Below are positions 23,428 to 32,272 of a DNA stretch of 64,000 nucleotides, in pieces. The notes under the pieces are model-generated. The model searched no databases and was not told the origin of the DNA. It saw nothing but the letters and a program-made list of their open reading frames with translations. Source of the stretch: an uncultured Prevotellaceae bacterium (GTDB lineage Bacteria; Bacteroidota; Bacteroidia; Bacteroidales; Bacteroidaceae); NCBI GenBank assembly GCA_946186505.1, contig CAMHNI010000006.1, forward strand, positions 1-64,000, written 5' to 3'. The first letter of the stretch is position 1; every line of letters begins with the position of its first letter. Both the position numbers and the translations under genes were made by a program.

Positions 23428-24795
23428 TTATTTCTTAACGTTTCTGTTTCTGATAATTCCCATCACAGTAGTCTTGCCCTGACGGATATTGTCAAGGAGC
23501 GGACGGTGGGCAGGACAGGTGAACTGGCACGAGCCACACTCAATGCAAGAGGTGATGTCCTCATGCTCGGCACGCTCCCAGTTCTTCACTTCAGAGAGTT
23601 TGGCCAGCAGGTAAGGCTCCAGCCCCATCGGACAGGCATCAACGCACTTGGCACAGCGGATGCAGGGCTGCGGCTCCTTGCGACGGGCCTCGTCGTCACT
23701 GATGATGGTCACTGAGTTTGTACCCTTGCAGACGGGCACCTCCGTAGAGGTCAGGGCCTTACCCATCATCGGACCACCAGCTAACAGCTTGTTGTCACCC
23801 TCAGGCATGCCGCCGCAGACATCGATAAGATCCTTCATCGGCGTACCCATGCGGACAAGGAAGTTGCCTGGATTCTGCAGGCGCTTGCCAGTGACGGTAG
23901 TATAGCGTTCGAAGAGCGGCTTACTCTTCATAACTGCCTCATAGACAGCGTAGGCAGTACCTACATTTTGAACAATTGCTCCAACGTTTACAGGAATAGC
24001 TGGCGGAGCAGGAACCTGACGGTTGATGACAGCATCGACGAGCTGTTTCTCACCACCCTGTGGGTAACGTTGCTTCAGGGGAACGACTTCGACGGTATAG
24101 TCTGAGGAAGCAAACGCCTCAGCGCACTTCTTGGTCAGCAGGTCGATGGCAGCGGGCTTGTTGGTCTCTATGCCGATATAGCCGCGAGTGACCTTGGCCG
24201 CCTTCATCAGCAGCTCCAGTCCAACGATGACTTCGTCAGCATGCTCCATCATCAGACGGTAGTCGGCAGTGATATAAGGCTCGCACTCCACGGCATTGAT
24301 AATGACACACTCGGCCTTAGCCGTCGGCGGCGGGGTCAGTTTGATAAAGGTGGGAAAACCGGCACCGCCCATACCCGTGACACCAGCCTCCTTCACACGG
24401 CTGATGATCTCCTCGGGGGTCAGCTCTGGATGTGCCTTTAATGTCTCCAGCTTGTCGCTGCGGTCGATGGACTCCTCCCACTCATCACCCTCTACATTAA
24501 TAATAATGGCAGGCTTTCGATAGCCCGTGGCATCGACAGCGGTATCAATCTTGAAGACCGTGCCGCTGACAGACGAATAAATAGGAGCGGAGACAAAGGC
24601 ACCGGCATCAGCAATCTTGGTGCCGACCTTCACCTTGTCGCCTTTCTGGACGACAGGCGACGCAGGCGCACCGATATGCTGGCTTAAGGGGAAGATGGCC
24701 TGCTTAGGCAGTGGGGCCACCTTCGTGGCAACCTCATGGGTCAGTTTGTTCTCTTCGGGGTGGATGCCACCAATACGGAATGTCTTGATTTTCAT
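23428..24795 (-). CDS. rnfC: Rnf electron transport complex subunit C
   Basis: 455 residues, cytoplasmic side, binds NADH/FMN and two 4Fe-4S clusters. The N-terminal part is MKIKTFRIGGIHPEENK. The middle has GAGFPT and the C-terminal ferredoxin motifs are CIRCAKCVDACP and CIECGSCQFTCP. I start at ATG 24795, which overlaps rnfB by 4 bases; in-frame codons further upstream lie inside rnfB and do not resemble RnfC. Confidence 0.95.
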   Translation of the reverse strand: MKIKTFRIGGIHPEENKLTHEVATKVAPLPKQAIFPLSQHIGAPASPVVQKGDKVKVGTKIADAGAFVSAPIYSSVSGTVFKIDTAVDATGYRKPAIIINVEGDEWEESIDRSDKLETLKAHPELTPEEIISRVKEAGVTGMGGAGFPTFIKLTPPPTAKAECVIINAVECEPYITADYRLMMEHADEVIVGLELLMKAAKVTRGYIGIETNKPAAIDLLTKKCAEAFASSDYTVEVVPLKQRYPQGGEKQLVDAVINRQVPAPPAIPVNVGAIVQNVGTAYAVYEAVMKSKPLFERYTTVTGKRLQNPGNFLVRMGTPMKDLIDVCGGMPEGDNKLLAGGPMMGKALTSTEVPVCKGTNSVTIISDDEARRKEPQPCIRCAKCVDACPMGLEPYLLAKLSEVKNWERAEHEDITSCIECGSCQFTCPAHRPLLDNIRQGKTTVMGIIRNRNVKK

Positions 24796-25652
24796 GCTTC
24801 TTCCTCCTTTCTCTCTACAGGTTTGGGAGCCGGGAAATTCACGGCTACAATGGCGTGGGTAGGACAAACGGCCACACACTTGCGGCAGAGCCGGCACTTC
24901 TCCGGGTCGATGTACGAGCAGTTGTTGCCGACGGTGATGGCACCGAACGGACACTCACGCTCACACTTGCTGCAACCAATGCACGACACCTTGCAGGCCT
25001 TCATGGCAACGGCACCCTTGTCCTTGCTGACACAGCTGACATAGACCCTGCGCCCTTTCGGTCCTTTCTTACGCAGTTCGATAATCTGACGGGGACAAGC
25101 CTTGACACAGGCACCGCAGGCCACACACCTCTCCTCGTCAACCACAGCAATGCCCGTCTCAGAATCAATGCGGATGGCATCAAACTGGCAAGCCTCCACA
25201 CAGTCACCACAGCCTAAGCAGCCAAAACCGCAGGCCGTCTCACCGGCACCACAGGCATTCATGGCAGCACAGCTGCGGAGACCAGCATACTCGGCAATAC
25301 GCGGACGGTTCTCACACGTGCCATTACACCTCACGACAGCCACTTTCGGCTCGCCATTGGCAATAGCCATACCCAGCAGGTCAGCTACCTTTCCCATGAC
25401 ATCGGAACCGCCCACAGGACAGTTCAGCCCATCGATGGAACCGGCATCGGCACCTTTGACCAGGGCATCAGCCATACCTCCGCAGCCGGCAAATCCGCAG
25501 CCGCCACAGTTGGCACCGGGCAACAGCTCATTGACCTGCGCTATGCGGGGGTCTTCATAGACAGCAAACTTCTTGGAGCACAGGAACAGCACAAGAGCTG
25601 CCACAAGACCTATGGCTCCTAAAACGATTACTGCAATCAGGATGAAATTCAT
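24792..25652 (-). CDS. rnfB: Rnf electron transport complex subunit B
   Basis: 286 residues. N-terminal membrane anchor (about residues 4-25), then the 4Fe-4S domain with Cys49, Cys52, Cys57 and Cys78 (NCGGCGFAGC). Multiple ferredoxin motifs follow (CGFGCLGCGDCVEACQF, CVACGACVKACP, CIGCSKCERECP, CRLCRKCVAVCP). It probably takes electrons from ferredoxin. It is 13 bases after the RseC-like gene. Confidence 0.95.
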   Translation of the reverse strand: MNFILIAVIVLGAIGLVAALVLFLCSKKFAVYEDPRIAQVNELLPGANCGGCGFAGCGGMADALVKGADAGSIDGLNCPVGGSDVMGKVADLLGMAIANGEPKVAVVRCNGTCENRPRIAEYAGLRSCAAMNACGAGETACGFGCLGCGDCVEACQFDAIRIDSETGIAVVDEERCVACGACVKACPRQIIELRKKGPKGRRVYVSCVSKDKGAVAMKACKVSCIGCSKCERECPFGAITVGNNCSYIDPEKCRLCRKCVAVCPTHAIVAVNFPAPKPVERKEEEA

Positions 25653-25665
25653 AAATGTTTGTTTT

Positions 25666-26091
25666 TTATATGTTTTTACTATCTTCTATCTGAAAAGAAA
25701 CACGCCGCCCTATGCGGTCACGCAACAGCCAAAGCAGAAAGTAGTAGGGTGCCAACGCCCCTACGCCAGACAACGCTGCCACACCCTCGCTGTCCGTCAG
25801 CCATAGAACAATGAAAAGAACAGCCACAAGCACGGCGAAAGGCAGGACGAAACCCAGCAGCAGAGCCAGTCGTGCCACATCGTCGGAGACAGACACTACC
25901 ACTTGCTGGCCCACCCTGTAAGCGGAACCGTCGGCACTGCTGACATCGACGATCTTCTCCTTAGCCTCAGAGACATGACAGTGGGCAGCCACCTTGCAGG
26001 CAGCACAGGCAGAGGCCTGAAGGATACGAACTTTGACGTTTCCACCGGCAACACTGTCAATAATACCAGAATGACTAATCTTACTATTCAT
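25666..26091 (-). CDS. rseC: RseC/SoxR-reducing family protein
   Basis: 141 residues. The N-terminal domain has a Cys cluster (CAACKVAAHC) typical of RseC/MucC-like proteins, followed by two membrane helices (about 70-115). These proteins are linked to Rnf/Rsx complexes in SoxR reduction, and here it leads the rnf operon. ATG 26091 is chosen because the promoter -7 box at 26129-26136 lies upstream of it and an earlier ATG at 26139 would precede the box. Confidence 0.85.
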   Translation of the reverse strand: MNSKISHSGIIDSVAGGNVKVRILQASACAACKVAAHCHVSEAKEKIVDVSSADGSAYRVGQQVVVSVSDDVARLALLLGFVLPFAVLVAVLFIVLWLTDSEGVAALSGVGALAPYYFLLWLLRDRIGRRVSFQIEDSKNI

Positions 26092-26128
26092 TATCCAGAT
26101 CAGCAGACATAGCTGTAGTTTGCAATTG

Positions 26129-26136
26129 CAAAGGTA
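26129..26136 (-). promoter_or_regulatory. promoter of the rseC-rnf operon (TACCTTTG)
   Basis: Consensus -7 on the minus strand, 37 bases upstream of the rseC start. It drives all seven genes. Confidence 0.75.
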
Positions 26137-26197
26137 CAAAGAAAATGGGAATAAAGAATCATTATATCAGTTTTTTTCAAAAAAATGACCGTAATCG

Positions 26198-26228
26198 TTT
26201 GCAAATACAAATCTTTTTGCTACTTTTG
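26198..26228 (+). promoter_or_regulatory. promoter of the acidic hypothetical gene
   Basis: TTTG at 26198-26201, 19 bases, TACTTTTG at 26221-26228. Start codon 22 bases further on. Confidence 0.8.
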
Positions 26229-26250
26229 CGGACGAATAGAAATCCACATC

Positions 26251-26691
26251 ATGAAAACTACAGAACAAACACTCCAGCAAATTGAACGTGCAATCCGCAA
26301 GATAGCCGAGAAATTCCCTGCCAGTCAGGAGTCCAACACCATGACCGACATCCACGTCCGCGTCACCCAGGAAACGGGTGAGCTGATGGCTTTTGACGAT
26401 GATGACAATGAGATAACCCGCTGCGTCGTTGAGCAGTGGATTGACAACAAGGATGATGATTTCTATGAGCAGGCAGTCACCATTATCCGTCGCTGTCTGA
26501 CCAAGCAGAAAGCCAACGTAGAGAATATGGGTATCATGAAGCCCTACTCGTTCGTTCTGGAAGATGATGACAAGGAATCTGTCGGAGAACTGTATGTGGT
26601 GGATGATGACACCGTCATTATCGACACCGAGCTGATGGCCGGACTTGACAAGGATCTGGACGAGTTCTTTGAGAACCTCATCAAGGAATAG
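26251..26691 (+). CDS. conserved acidic hypothetical protein
   Basis: 146 residues, not recognised. The N-terminal third is a helix (QTLQQIERAIRKIAEKF). The rest is very acidic with Asp clusters (FDDDDNE, NKDDDF, VDDDTV) and a possible alpha/beta fold. No signal peptide, so cytoplasmic. ATG 26251 is set by the strong promoter just upstream; an in-frame ATG at 26185 lies upstream of that promoter. Its stop is 6 bases from the stop of the convergent lipoprotein gene. Confidence 0.75.
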   Translation: MKTTEQTLQQIERAIRKIAEKFPASQESNTMTDIHVRVTQETGELMAFDDDDNEITRCVVEQWIDNKDDDFYEQAVTIIRRCLTKQKANVENMGIMKPYSFVLEDDDKESVGELYVVDDDTVIIDTELMAGLDKDLDEFFENLIKE

Positions 26692-26696
26692 GCTGC

Positions 26697-27323
26697 TCAG
26701 AAAGGTGTTTTTTCAACAAACATCAGGCTGTCATCAACAACGAACGTGCTTAACTGGCCGAAACGGTCGTCATCGCTGGCGTATTCCAGTACCCGGATTT
26801 CGTAATCACTGGTAATAGAAAAATAGGTTTCCTGCTCACTCACCTGCAGGTTAGCATCTGATATCACCTTAGGTGCATACAGCAGCAGCTTATCAACAGG
26901 ATAGCACTCGTTGTCAAGCGAGTAGAGCCATAGTTCGTACTCATCTTCGGTCACATCGGCAGCAAGCAGCACCAGTCGCAGTCCCATTGATTCCGGCAGT
27001 GCAATGGCCTTGGGAGTATCCCCGCCTTCTAATTCCAGGAAGGTCACAATAGACTGAGGCACGATGGTGAAGTTGGGAAGGCTCTTCACATAGTCCTCAG
27101 AGTAGCTCAGAGGCAGCGACTGTATAGCCAGACTGTCATAGTAGATGTGAAAGGGGCTTTTGTCCTCCAGGTCAACACCTCTCAGCTTCAACTGCCGCAA
27201 CGTCTCTTCGGCATAAATGCTGTCTATCTTACGCTGGAGCACTTCGGGCGACGTACGCCGATTGCCACAGGCGGTCATCAGGGCAATCAGGAAAATAACG
27301 ATGCACAGACTTGAAATCTTCAT
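26697..27323 (-). CDS. lipoprotein of unknown function
   Basis: 208 residues. Lipobox: MKISSLCIVIFLIALMTACG, with Cys19 the lipidation site. The mature part has no motif I recognise; it may be a beta-rich domain, somewhat like the small DUF4738-type lipoproteins, but I am not sure. It starts 11 bases after yihY on the same strand, so it is probably transcribed with it. Confidence 0.7.
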   Translation of the reverse strand: MKISSLCIVIFLIALMTACGNRRTSPEVLQRKIDSIYAEETLRQLKLRGVDLEDKSPFHIYYDSLAIQSLPLSYSEDYVKSLPNFTIVPQSIVTFLELEGGDTPKAIALPESMGLRLVLLAADVTEDEYELWLYSLDNECYPVDKLLLYAPKVISDANLQVSEQETYFSITSDYEIRVLEYASDDDRFGQLSTFVVDDSLMFVEKTPF

Positions 27324-27334
27324 ACCGTATTCTA

Positions 27335-28264
27335 TTAGAGTCCGTCAATGCCGTCAGCATACATGCTAATGGACTTGTCATCACGCTCGTCATCACCCAT
27401 CTCGATGAGGGGATGCATGTCGGCCTGATCTAAATGAACACCCATTCGCTGCAGGTTCTGGTTGGTGAAGGTCAGTTCAGCCCCGAACAGGCATATCGTC
27501 CATGAAATCTGCACCCACAGCATGAACAAAGGCAGGGCAGCAAAAGAACCATAGATGGCATTGTAACCCGTCACCCAGATCTGGGAATGGACATAGAACA
27601 GCTGCAGCCACTGGATACCCACACCGGCAATTATGCCAGGTACTATGGCGCACCGCCAGTTGACATAAGTGTTAGGCATGGAAACATACAGCCCGACGAA
27701 CAGTGCAGAAAGAAGCACGTATGGCGAGAGACCGAGCAGCCGCCTCACAACCGTGCCAAGCATCAGGAAGTCTGGCATGCTGCTGGCTACCGTCGTCAGC
27801 ACCATGGAGAAACCTGTTGTCACGACAATGAAGATAGGAAACAGGAAGAAAGCCGCCATGTAGTTGGTGAACGAGCGATAAATGCTGCGCGAATTGTTCA
27901 CCTGCCATATCTCGTTGAACGTCTCCTCGATATTGTTCACCAGCATCAGCACGGTGTAGAGCATGAAGATCAGGCCGATGCCTAAGAATATGCCACTCTT
28001 GGTATGCACCAGATAGCTGTTCACCCAGCCGATGATAATATCGGCAGCCTGAGGCTGCGAGGCCAGGATGTCACGAAACCACACCTCTATATATTTATTA
28101 TAGCCGAAGCCCCTTGCAATGGCGAAGACGACGGCCAGAATGGGAACGATGGCCAGCAATGTCGAATAGGTCAAGGCAGAAGCCTTGGCCATCACCCGCT
28201 TGGCTGTGAAGAACTTGATAGTCTGTACAAGTGTCTTGCAAATATGTTGTACCAGTTCCCTCAA
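27335..28264 (-). CDS. YihY/BrkB-type inner membrane protein
   Basis: 309 residues, six predicted transmembrane helices. Hallmarks are ALTYSTLLAIVPILAVVFAIARG (the conserved first helix), NNIEETFNEIWQV and a final SWTICLFGAELTF. The function is unsettled; some relatives were once named RNase BN, wrongly. It lies 25 bases after rnpB, so it could follow that transcript or be read through. Relatives of about 430 residues exist, so this is the shorter type. Confidence 0.9.
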   Translation of the reverse strand: MRELVQHICKTLVQTIKFFTAKRVMAKASALTYSTLLAIVPILAVVFAIARGFGYNKYIEVWFRDILASQPQAADIIIGWVNSYLVHTKSGIFLGIGLIFMLYTVLMLVNNIEETFNEIWQVNNSRSIYRSFTNYMAAFFLFPIFIVVTTGFSMVLTTVASSMPDFLMLGTVVRRLLGLSPYVLLSALFVGLYVSMPNTYVNWRCAIVPGIIAGVGIQWLQLFYVHSQIWVTGYNAIYGSFAALPLFMLWVQISWTICLFGAELTFTNQNLQRMGVHLDQADMHPLIEMGDDERDDKSISMYADGIDGL

Positions 28265-28289
28265 TATCTCAAGTGTTCAGACAAAAAAC

Positions 28290-28663
28290 GGAAAGCACTG
28301 TCCCTGTAAGCCGGGTTCTGTACCGCCACAAAGACGGCGCCTATCATTTATCTACTCCGTGGGTCACCCCACGGCTGAAGCGTTCTACCCTCCACCGTGT
28401 GCCTTACAGCCCTCGGACGGACAGCCCTCAAACGATGGTTTACATGAACTTGCAGCCCCCAGATGGCACAGCACGACTGTCACCAGCCGCCTGGTGGTCT
28501 CTTACACCACCTTCTCACCCTTACCCTTTCGGGCGGTTATTCTCTTCTGCCGACACCTACTGTCACCAATAGCTTCTACTTTCGGAAGTGGGGTGTCCTG
28601 TGCTGCCCGGACTTTCCTCTCGTGCCTCCTTGGCACCAGCGATAGGCCGTAACAGTGCTTTCC
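28290..28663 (-). ncRNA. rnpB: RNase P RNA
   Basis: Catalytic RNA that trims the 5' leader of tRNA precursors. On the minus strand the 5' region has GAGGAAAGTCCGGGC and the 3' region has the universal AACCCGGCTTACAGG. The ends pair as P1: GGAAAGCACTGT (5', at 28652-28663) with ACAGTGCTTTCC (3', at 28290-28301). T's follow at 28282-28288, giving a terminator, and a TAACTTTG -7 box precedes at 28669. The ends are inferred from P1 and are accurate to a few bases. Confidence 0.92.
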
Positions 28664-28668
28664 GGCTG

Positions 28669-28676
28669 CAAAGTTA
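28669..28676 (-). promoter_or_regulatory. -7 box (TAACTTTG) of rnpB
   Basis: Consensus -7 on the minus strand, 5 bases before the P1 5' end. Confidence 0.65.
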
Positions 28677-28720
28677 GGCATAATAATTGAAAAACACGAC
28701 AATCAGGCGAAAAAAGTCTT

Positions 28721-30451
28721 TTACTCAGCAGGTTTCAGCAACTTATCGCCTGTACGGTTGATCATCTCGCGGCGGTAAGTTTCCGGATAGCCGGGACGCT
28801 GGACACGCTCGCCGAGACCATATTTGCCACGCTTGAAGTTTCCCTTCTCGTCAACGGGACGGACGGCCATGTCGTTGTGACGTACGATGAGGAAGGTGGC
28901 CAGCTGACGCCAGCGGGCAATCATGTTGTCGGCCTGTTGGCAGGTATAGCCGGTCAGGAAGCTCACACGGTCGGCACCATCCTTGGTCAGAGCCGTCTGC
29001 TCAATGCCCTTTTGTGTGGTGAAGTAGGCTTTCTCTAAAGAGTCGCGCACCTGCTTGAGGTCGGGGAACAGAGCGCTGTAGCGTGGATAGACCATGTTTG
29101 AAACCCAATTCTCCACCCAGAAGGCGTTGTCCATTGAGAAGGTGATGTCGTCGGCACCCATACCGCTATAGCAGTCGGGCTGTCGGGTGGCACAGCAATA
29201 GACAGGTGTGTAGGCCACCATATTGGGGTCGTCGTTGCCGAACCAGAAGCAGCCGCCAATCTCACGGGGCAGCCACGAGCGCATCTGAGACACGAAAGTC
29301 CAAGCGGTCTGCTGGGTTGAGGTAGGACGTTCATTGTAGCACTTTTTGCCGTCAACCTCAAAATAAAGGGGTGTCACACGGTAGGGCATCTGCCAGATAC
29401 CACCGCCGATGTCAGCCTTGTCCTTCGACTGGTCGGAAACGTCGAACGGCGTACCTTCGAAATGGTCGCGCATGGCCATCTGTACATCCTGAACGGTCAG
29501 CAGTTTGTTGGGCTTCACCCACAAGGGCATCACCTCGGCATCGGCATCGCGGCCCTCGGCCCAGGGGATGTAACGGTCCATGCCGTCGGCGTAGCGGTTG
29601 AAGAACTGCCAGACACGGGCATCGCAGATGCGGCGGCCTGAGAAGTCGGGCTTGGCGTAGGCAGCGTTGTAGGAGAAGTCCTGGTCGTTCTTGCCCGTGT
29701 ACCAGCCCATCAGACGGGCGTAGCTCACGACGTTCTTCGACCACAGCACGGTCTCCAGGCCCTTCTTCTCTTTCTTGGCAGGCATGAAGGTGGTGATGCG
29801 GCTCTGGTTGGCATGACCGCAGATCATGTCATCGGGAATGCGGCGAGCCACCCACACGGTGCGACCTAACTGCTTCTTGGCGGCGGGTTTCAGCGTGTTC
29901 TTCACGGAGTCGGGCACCCAGGCGCCCATCATCTCCATAATCCAAGCCTCGTTGGGGTCGCAGATGGTAAAGGTTTCGCCTTCGGAGCAATAGCCATACT
30001 GCTCGACGAGCGATGTCATGATGCCGATAGCCTCTCGAGCGGTCTTCGAGCGCTGCAGGGCGATATAGATGAGTGATCCGTAATCAATGATACCCGTCGT
30101 ATCAACCATCTCCTCGCGACCGCCAAAGGTGGTTTCGCCGATAGTCACCTGCCACTCATTGATGTTGCCAATGACGTTGTAGGTTTCGGCAGCCTCGGGA
30201 ATCTCGCCAAGATACTTGTTAGTGTCCCACTCATAGACCTTGCGCATGTCTCCCGGCTGATGCTTGGCGGCAGGATAGTGGTACAGCCACATGAAGGCAC
30301 CGTAGCTGTCGGCATTGTAGCTACAGATAACACTGCCGTCGGCTGAGGCTTTCTTGCCTACTATAAAATTGGTACACGCATTTACATCTGAGAAAGGACA
30401 GTTGGCAATGAGCAACTGAAGAATCATAGCAAAGGGAAATAATCGTTTCAT
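28721..30451 (-). CDS. C69 family dipeptidase
   Basis: 576 residues. N-terminal nucleophile hydrolase of the PepD (peptidase C69) class. The catalytic residue is Cys26 in VNACTNFIVGKKASADGS, which becomes the N-terminal residue after removal of the leader (MKRLFPFAMILQLLIANC), so the enzyme is exported and self-processed. Other markers are NEWQVTIGETTFGGRE and TICDPNEAWIMEMMG. ATG 30451 follows the -7 box at 30479; an upstream in-frame ATG at 30481 overlaps that box. It is divergent from recN. Confidence 0.92.
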   Translation of the reverse strand: MKRLFPFAMILQLLIANCPFSDVNACTNFIVGKKASADGSVICSYNADSYGAFMWLYHYPAAKHQPGDMRKVYEWDTNKYLGEIPEAAETYNVIGNINEWQVTIGETTFGGREEMVDTTGIIDYGSLIYIALQRSKTAREAIGIMTSLVEQYGYCSEGETFTICDPNEAWIMEMMGAWVPDSVKNTLKPAAKKQLGRTVWVARRIPDDMICGHANQSRITTFMPAKKEKKGLETVLWSKNVVSYARLMGWYTGKNDQDFSYNAAYAKPDFSGRRICDARVWQFFNRYADGMDRYIPWAEGRDADAEVMPLWVKPNKLLTVQDVQMAMRDHFEGTPFDVSDQSKDKADIGGGIWQMPYRVTPLYFEVDGKKCYNERPTSTQQTAWTFVSQMRSWLPREIGGCFWFGNDDPNMVAYTPVYCCATRQPDCYSGMGADDITFSMDNAFWVENWVSNMVYPRYSALFPDLKQVRDSLEKAYFTTQKGIEQTALTKDGADRVSFLTGYTCQQADNMIARWRQLATFLIVRHNDMAVRPVDEKGNFKRGKYGLGERVQRPGYPETYRREMINRTGDKLLKPAE

Positions 30452-30478
30452 TTTGACTGGTTTGTTAATACTATGCTG

Positions 30479-30486
30479 CAAAAGTA
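30479..30486 (-). promoter_or_regulatory. -7 box (TACTTTTG) of the dipeptidase gene
   Basis: TACTTTTG on the minus strand, 27 bases before ATG 30451. Confidence 0.6.
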
Positions 30487-30536
30487 ATTGTTTTTTCTTA
30501 AACGGCCAAAGGATTAATGAATTTTCATATTAATCA

Positions 30537-30568
30537 TTTGCAGGTATCGGCATTTCTCAGTAACTTTG
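30537..30568 (+). promoter_or_regulatory. promoter of recN
   Basis: TTTG at 30537-30540, 20 bases, TAACTTTG at 30561-30568; ATG at 30592. Confidence 0.8.
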
Positions 30569-30591
30569 CAGGCAAAAATTGCGAACGAGCT

Positions 30592-32253
30592 ATGCTTAAA
30601 CAATTATATATACGCAACTTCACGCTGATTGACACGCTTGACATACAGCTGCATCCTGGTTTCTCGGTGATAACCGGTGAGACAGGAGCGGGAAAGAGTA
30701 TCATACTCGGTGCCATCGGACTGCTGCTGGGACAACGTGCCGACTCCAAGTCCATCAAGCAGGGAGCCGACAAATGTATCATCGAGGCACATTTCGACCT
30801 GGCGCGTTATGACATGAAACCGTTTTTCGACGAAAACGACATAGAATACGATGCTGATGACACCATTATCCGCCGCGAGCTGACGGCAGCAGGAAAAAGC
30901 CGTGCTTTCATCAATGACGTGCCTGTGGCATTGGCAACGCTCAAAGACTTGGGCGAGCAGCTGGTAGATGTTCACTCTCAGCACCAGAACCTGCTGTTGC
31001 AGAAACAGGACTTCCAACTGTCTGTCGTCGATATCATCGCTGATGACATCAGGGAGCGGCAGGTCTATGCAGAAGCATTCAAGAACTATCACGAGGCACT
31101 GCGCCAACTAACGACCCTGAAGGAAGATATCGAACGCAGCAGACAAAACCAGGATTTCCTCCAGTTCCAATATAACGAACTCGCCGGAGCAAGGCTGGTG
31201 GACGGCGAACAGGCAGAGTTGGAACAGAAGAGCGAGACCATGAGTCACGCCGAGGACATCAAGAGTGGGCTCTACGAAGCCGACAATGCCCTGTCAGGAG
31301 AAGGCACTGGTGTCATCACGTCACTCCGTTCAGCCATAGCCGCCATGAAGGGCATCAGCCGTGTGTTCCCGACAGCCAAGGAATTGGCAGAACGGTTGGA
31401 TACCACCTATATCGAGCTGAAGGATATTGCAGAAGAAATTGGCAGCAGTCTGGAGGACGTGGATTTTGACCCTGCCGAGTTTGATGCCGTCAACGCACGT
31501 CTTGACCGTATATACGACCTACAGAAGAAATATCGCACTGACGACATAGCCGGGCTGCTGGCCATGCTGGCCAGTCTCAGACAGAAACTCTCCAACATAG
31601 AGAACAGCGACGAAGCCCTGGCGGAACTGCAGGCCAAGTGCCAACAGATGAAGGGCACCGTCCAAAAAGCTGCCGATGCCCTGACAAAGCTACGCACAAA
31701 GGCTGCCCGACAGATAGAGAAGGAGATGCAGCAGCGTCTGGTGCCGCTCGGCATGCCCAACGTGCGTTTTGCCATCACCATCGAGCAGACCGAGCTGGGA
31801 CAGAACGGACAGGACAAGGTATCGTTCCTTTTCTCAGCTAACACCTCTACCCCACTCCAACCAGTGTCACAAGTGGCTTCTGGCGGCGAAATTGCCCGTG
31901 TCATGCTCTCACTCAAGGCCATGATTAGCGGTACCGTCAAGCTGCCCACCATCATTTTCGACGAGATAGACACTGGTGTCAGCGGTCGTGTGGCCGAGCA
32001 GATGGCCCAGATGATGCAGGAGATGGGCAGCCATGAGCGGCAGGTCATCAGCATCACCCACCTGCCCCAGATTGCTGCCCTCGGCACCTCCCACTATAAA
32101 GTGGCAAAGGCGGAGACCCCAGACGGCACCACCAGTACCATGACGGAACTGAGTGCTGACGAACGCATCACGGAGATTGCCCAAATGCTCAGCGGTAGTG
32201 ATGTGTCAGCTGCCGCCATAGAAAACGCGAAAGAACTGCTGAAGATAAAATAA
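30592..32253 (+). CDS. recN: DNA repair protein RecN
   Basis: 553 residues, SMC-like ATPase acting early in double-strand break repair. Walker A is GETGAGKS (29-36), with the usual FTLIDTLDIQL start. A coiled-coil middle (about 150-370) is followed by the ABC signature region (SQVASGGEIARVMLSLK) and Walker B (IIFDEIDTGVSG). The start is ATG 30592, after the promoter; the 25 residues possible upstream are not RecN-like. The next gene begins 19 bases later, so they may be co-transcribed. Confidence 0.96.
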   Translation: MLKQLYIRNFTLIDTLDIQLHPGFSVITGETGAGKSIILGAIGLLLGQRADSKSIKQGADKCIIEAHFDLARYDMKPFFDENDIEYDADDTIIRRELTAAGKSRAFINDVPVALATLKDLGEQLVDVHSQHQNLLLQKQDFQLSVVDIIADDIRERQVYAEAFKNYHEALRQLTTLKEDIERSRQNQDFLQFQYNELAGARLVDGEQAELEQKSETMSHAEDIKSGLYEADNALSGEGTGVITSLRSAIAAMKGISRVFPTAKELAERLDTTYIELKDIAEEIGSSLEDVDFDPAEFDAVNARLDRIYDLQKKYRTDDIAGLLAMLASLRQKLSNIENSDEALAELQAKCQQMKGTVQKAADALTKLRTKAARQIEKEMQQRLVPLGMPNVRFAITIEQTELGQNGQDKVSFLFSANTSTPLQPVSQVASGGEIARVMLSLKAMISGTVKLPTIIFDEIDTGVSGRVAEQMAQMMQEMGSHERQVISITHLPQIAALGTSHYKVAKAETPDGTTSTMTELSADERITEIAQMLSGSDVSAAAIENAKELLKIK

Positions 32254-32272
32254 CAGATTGAGTAACAGGACT

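Noticed and set aside
20602..26091. NADH:quinone reductase (Nqr) operon
   Set aside because: Subunits are related, but gene order B-C-D-G-E-A, RnfB with many ferredoxin motifs and RnfC rather than NqrA/F identify Rnf.
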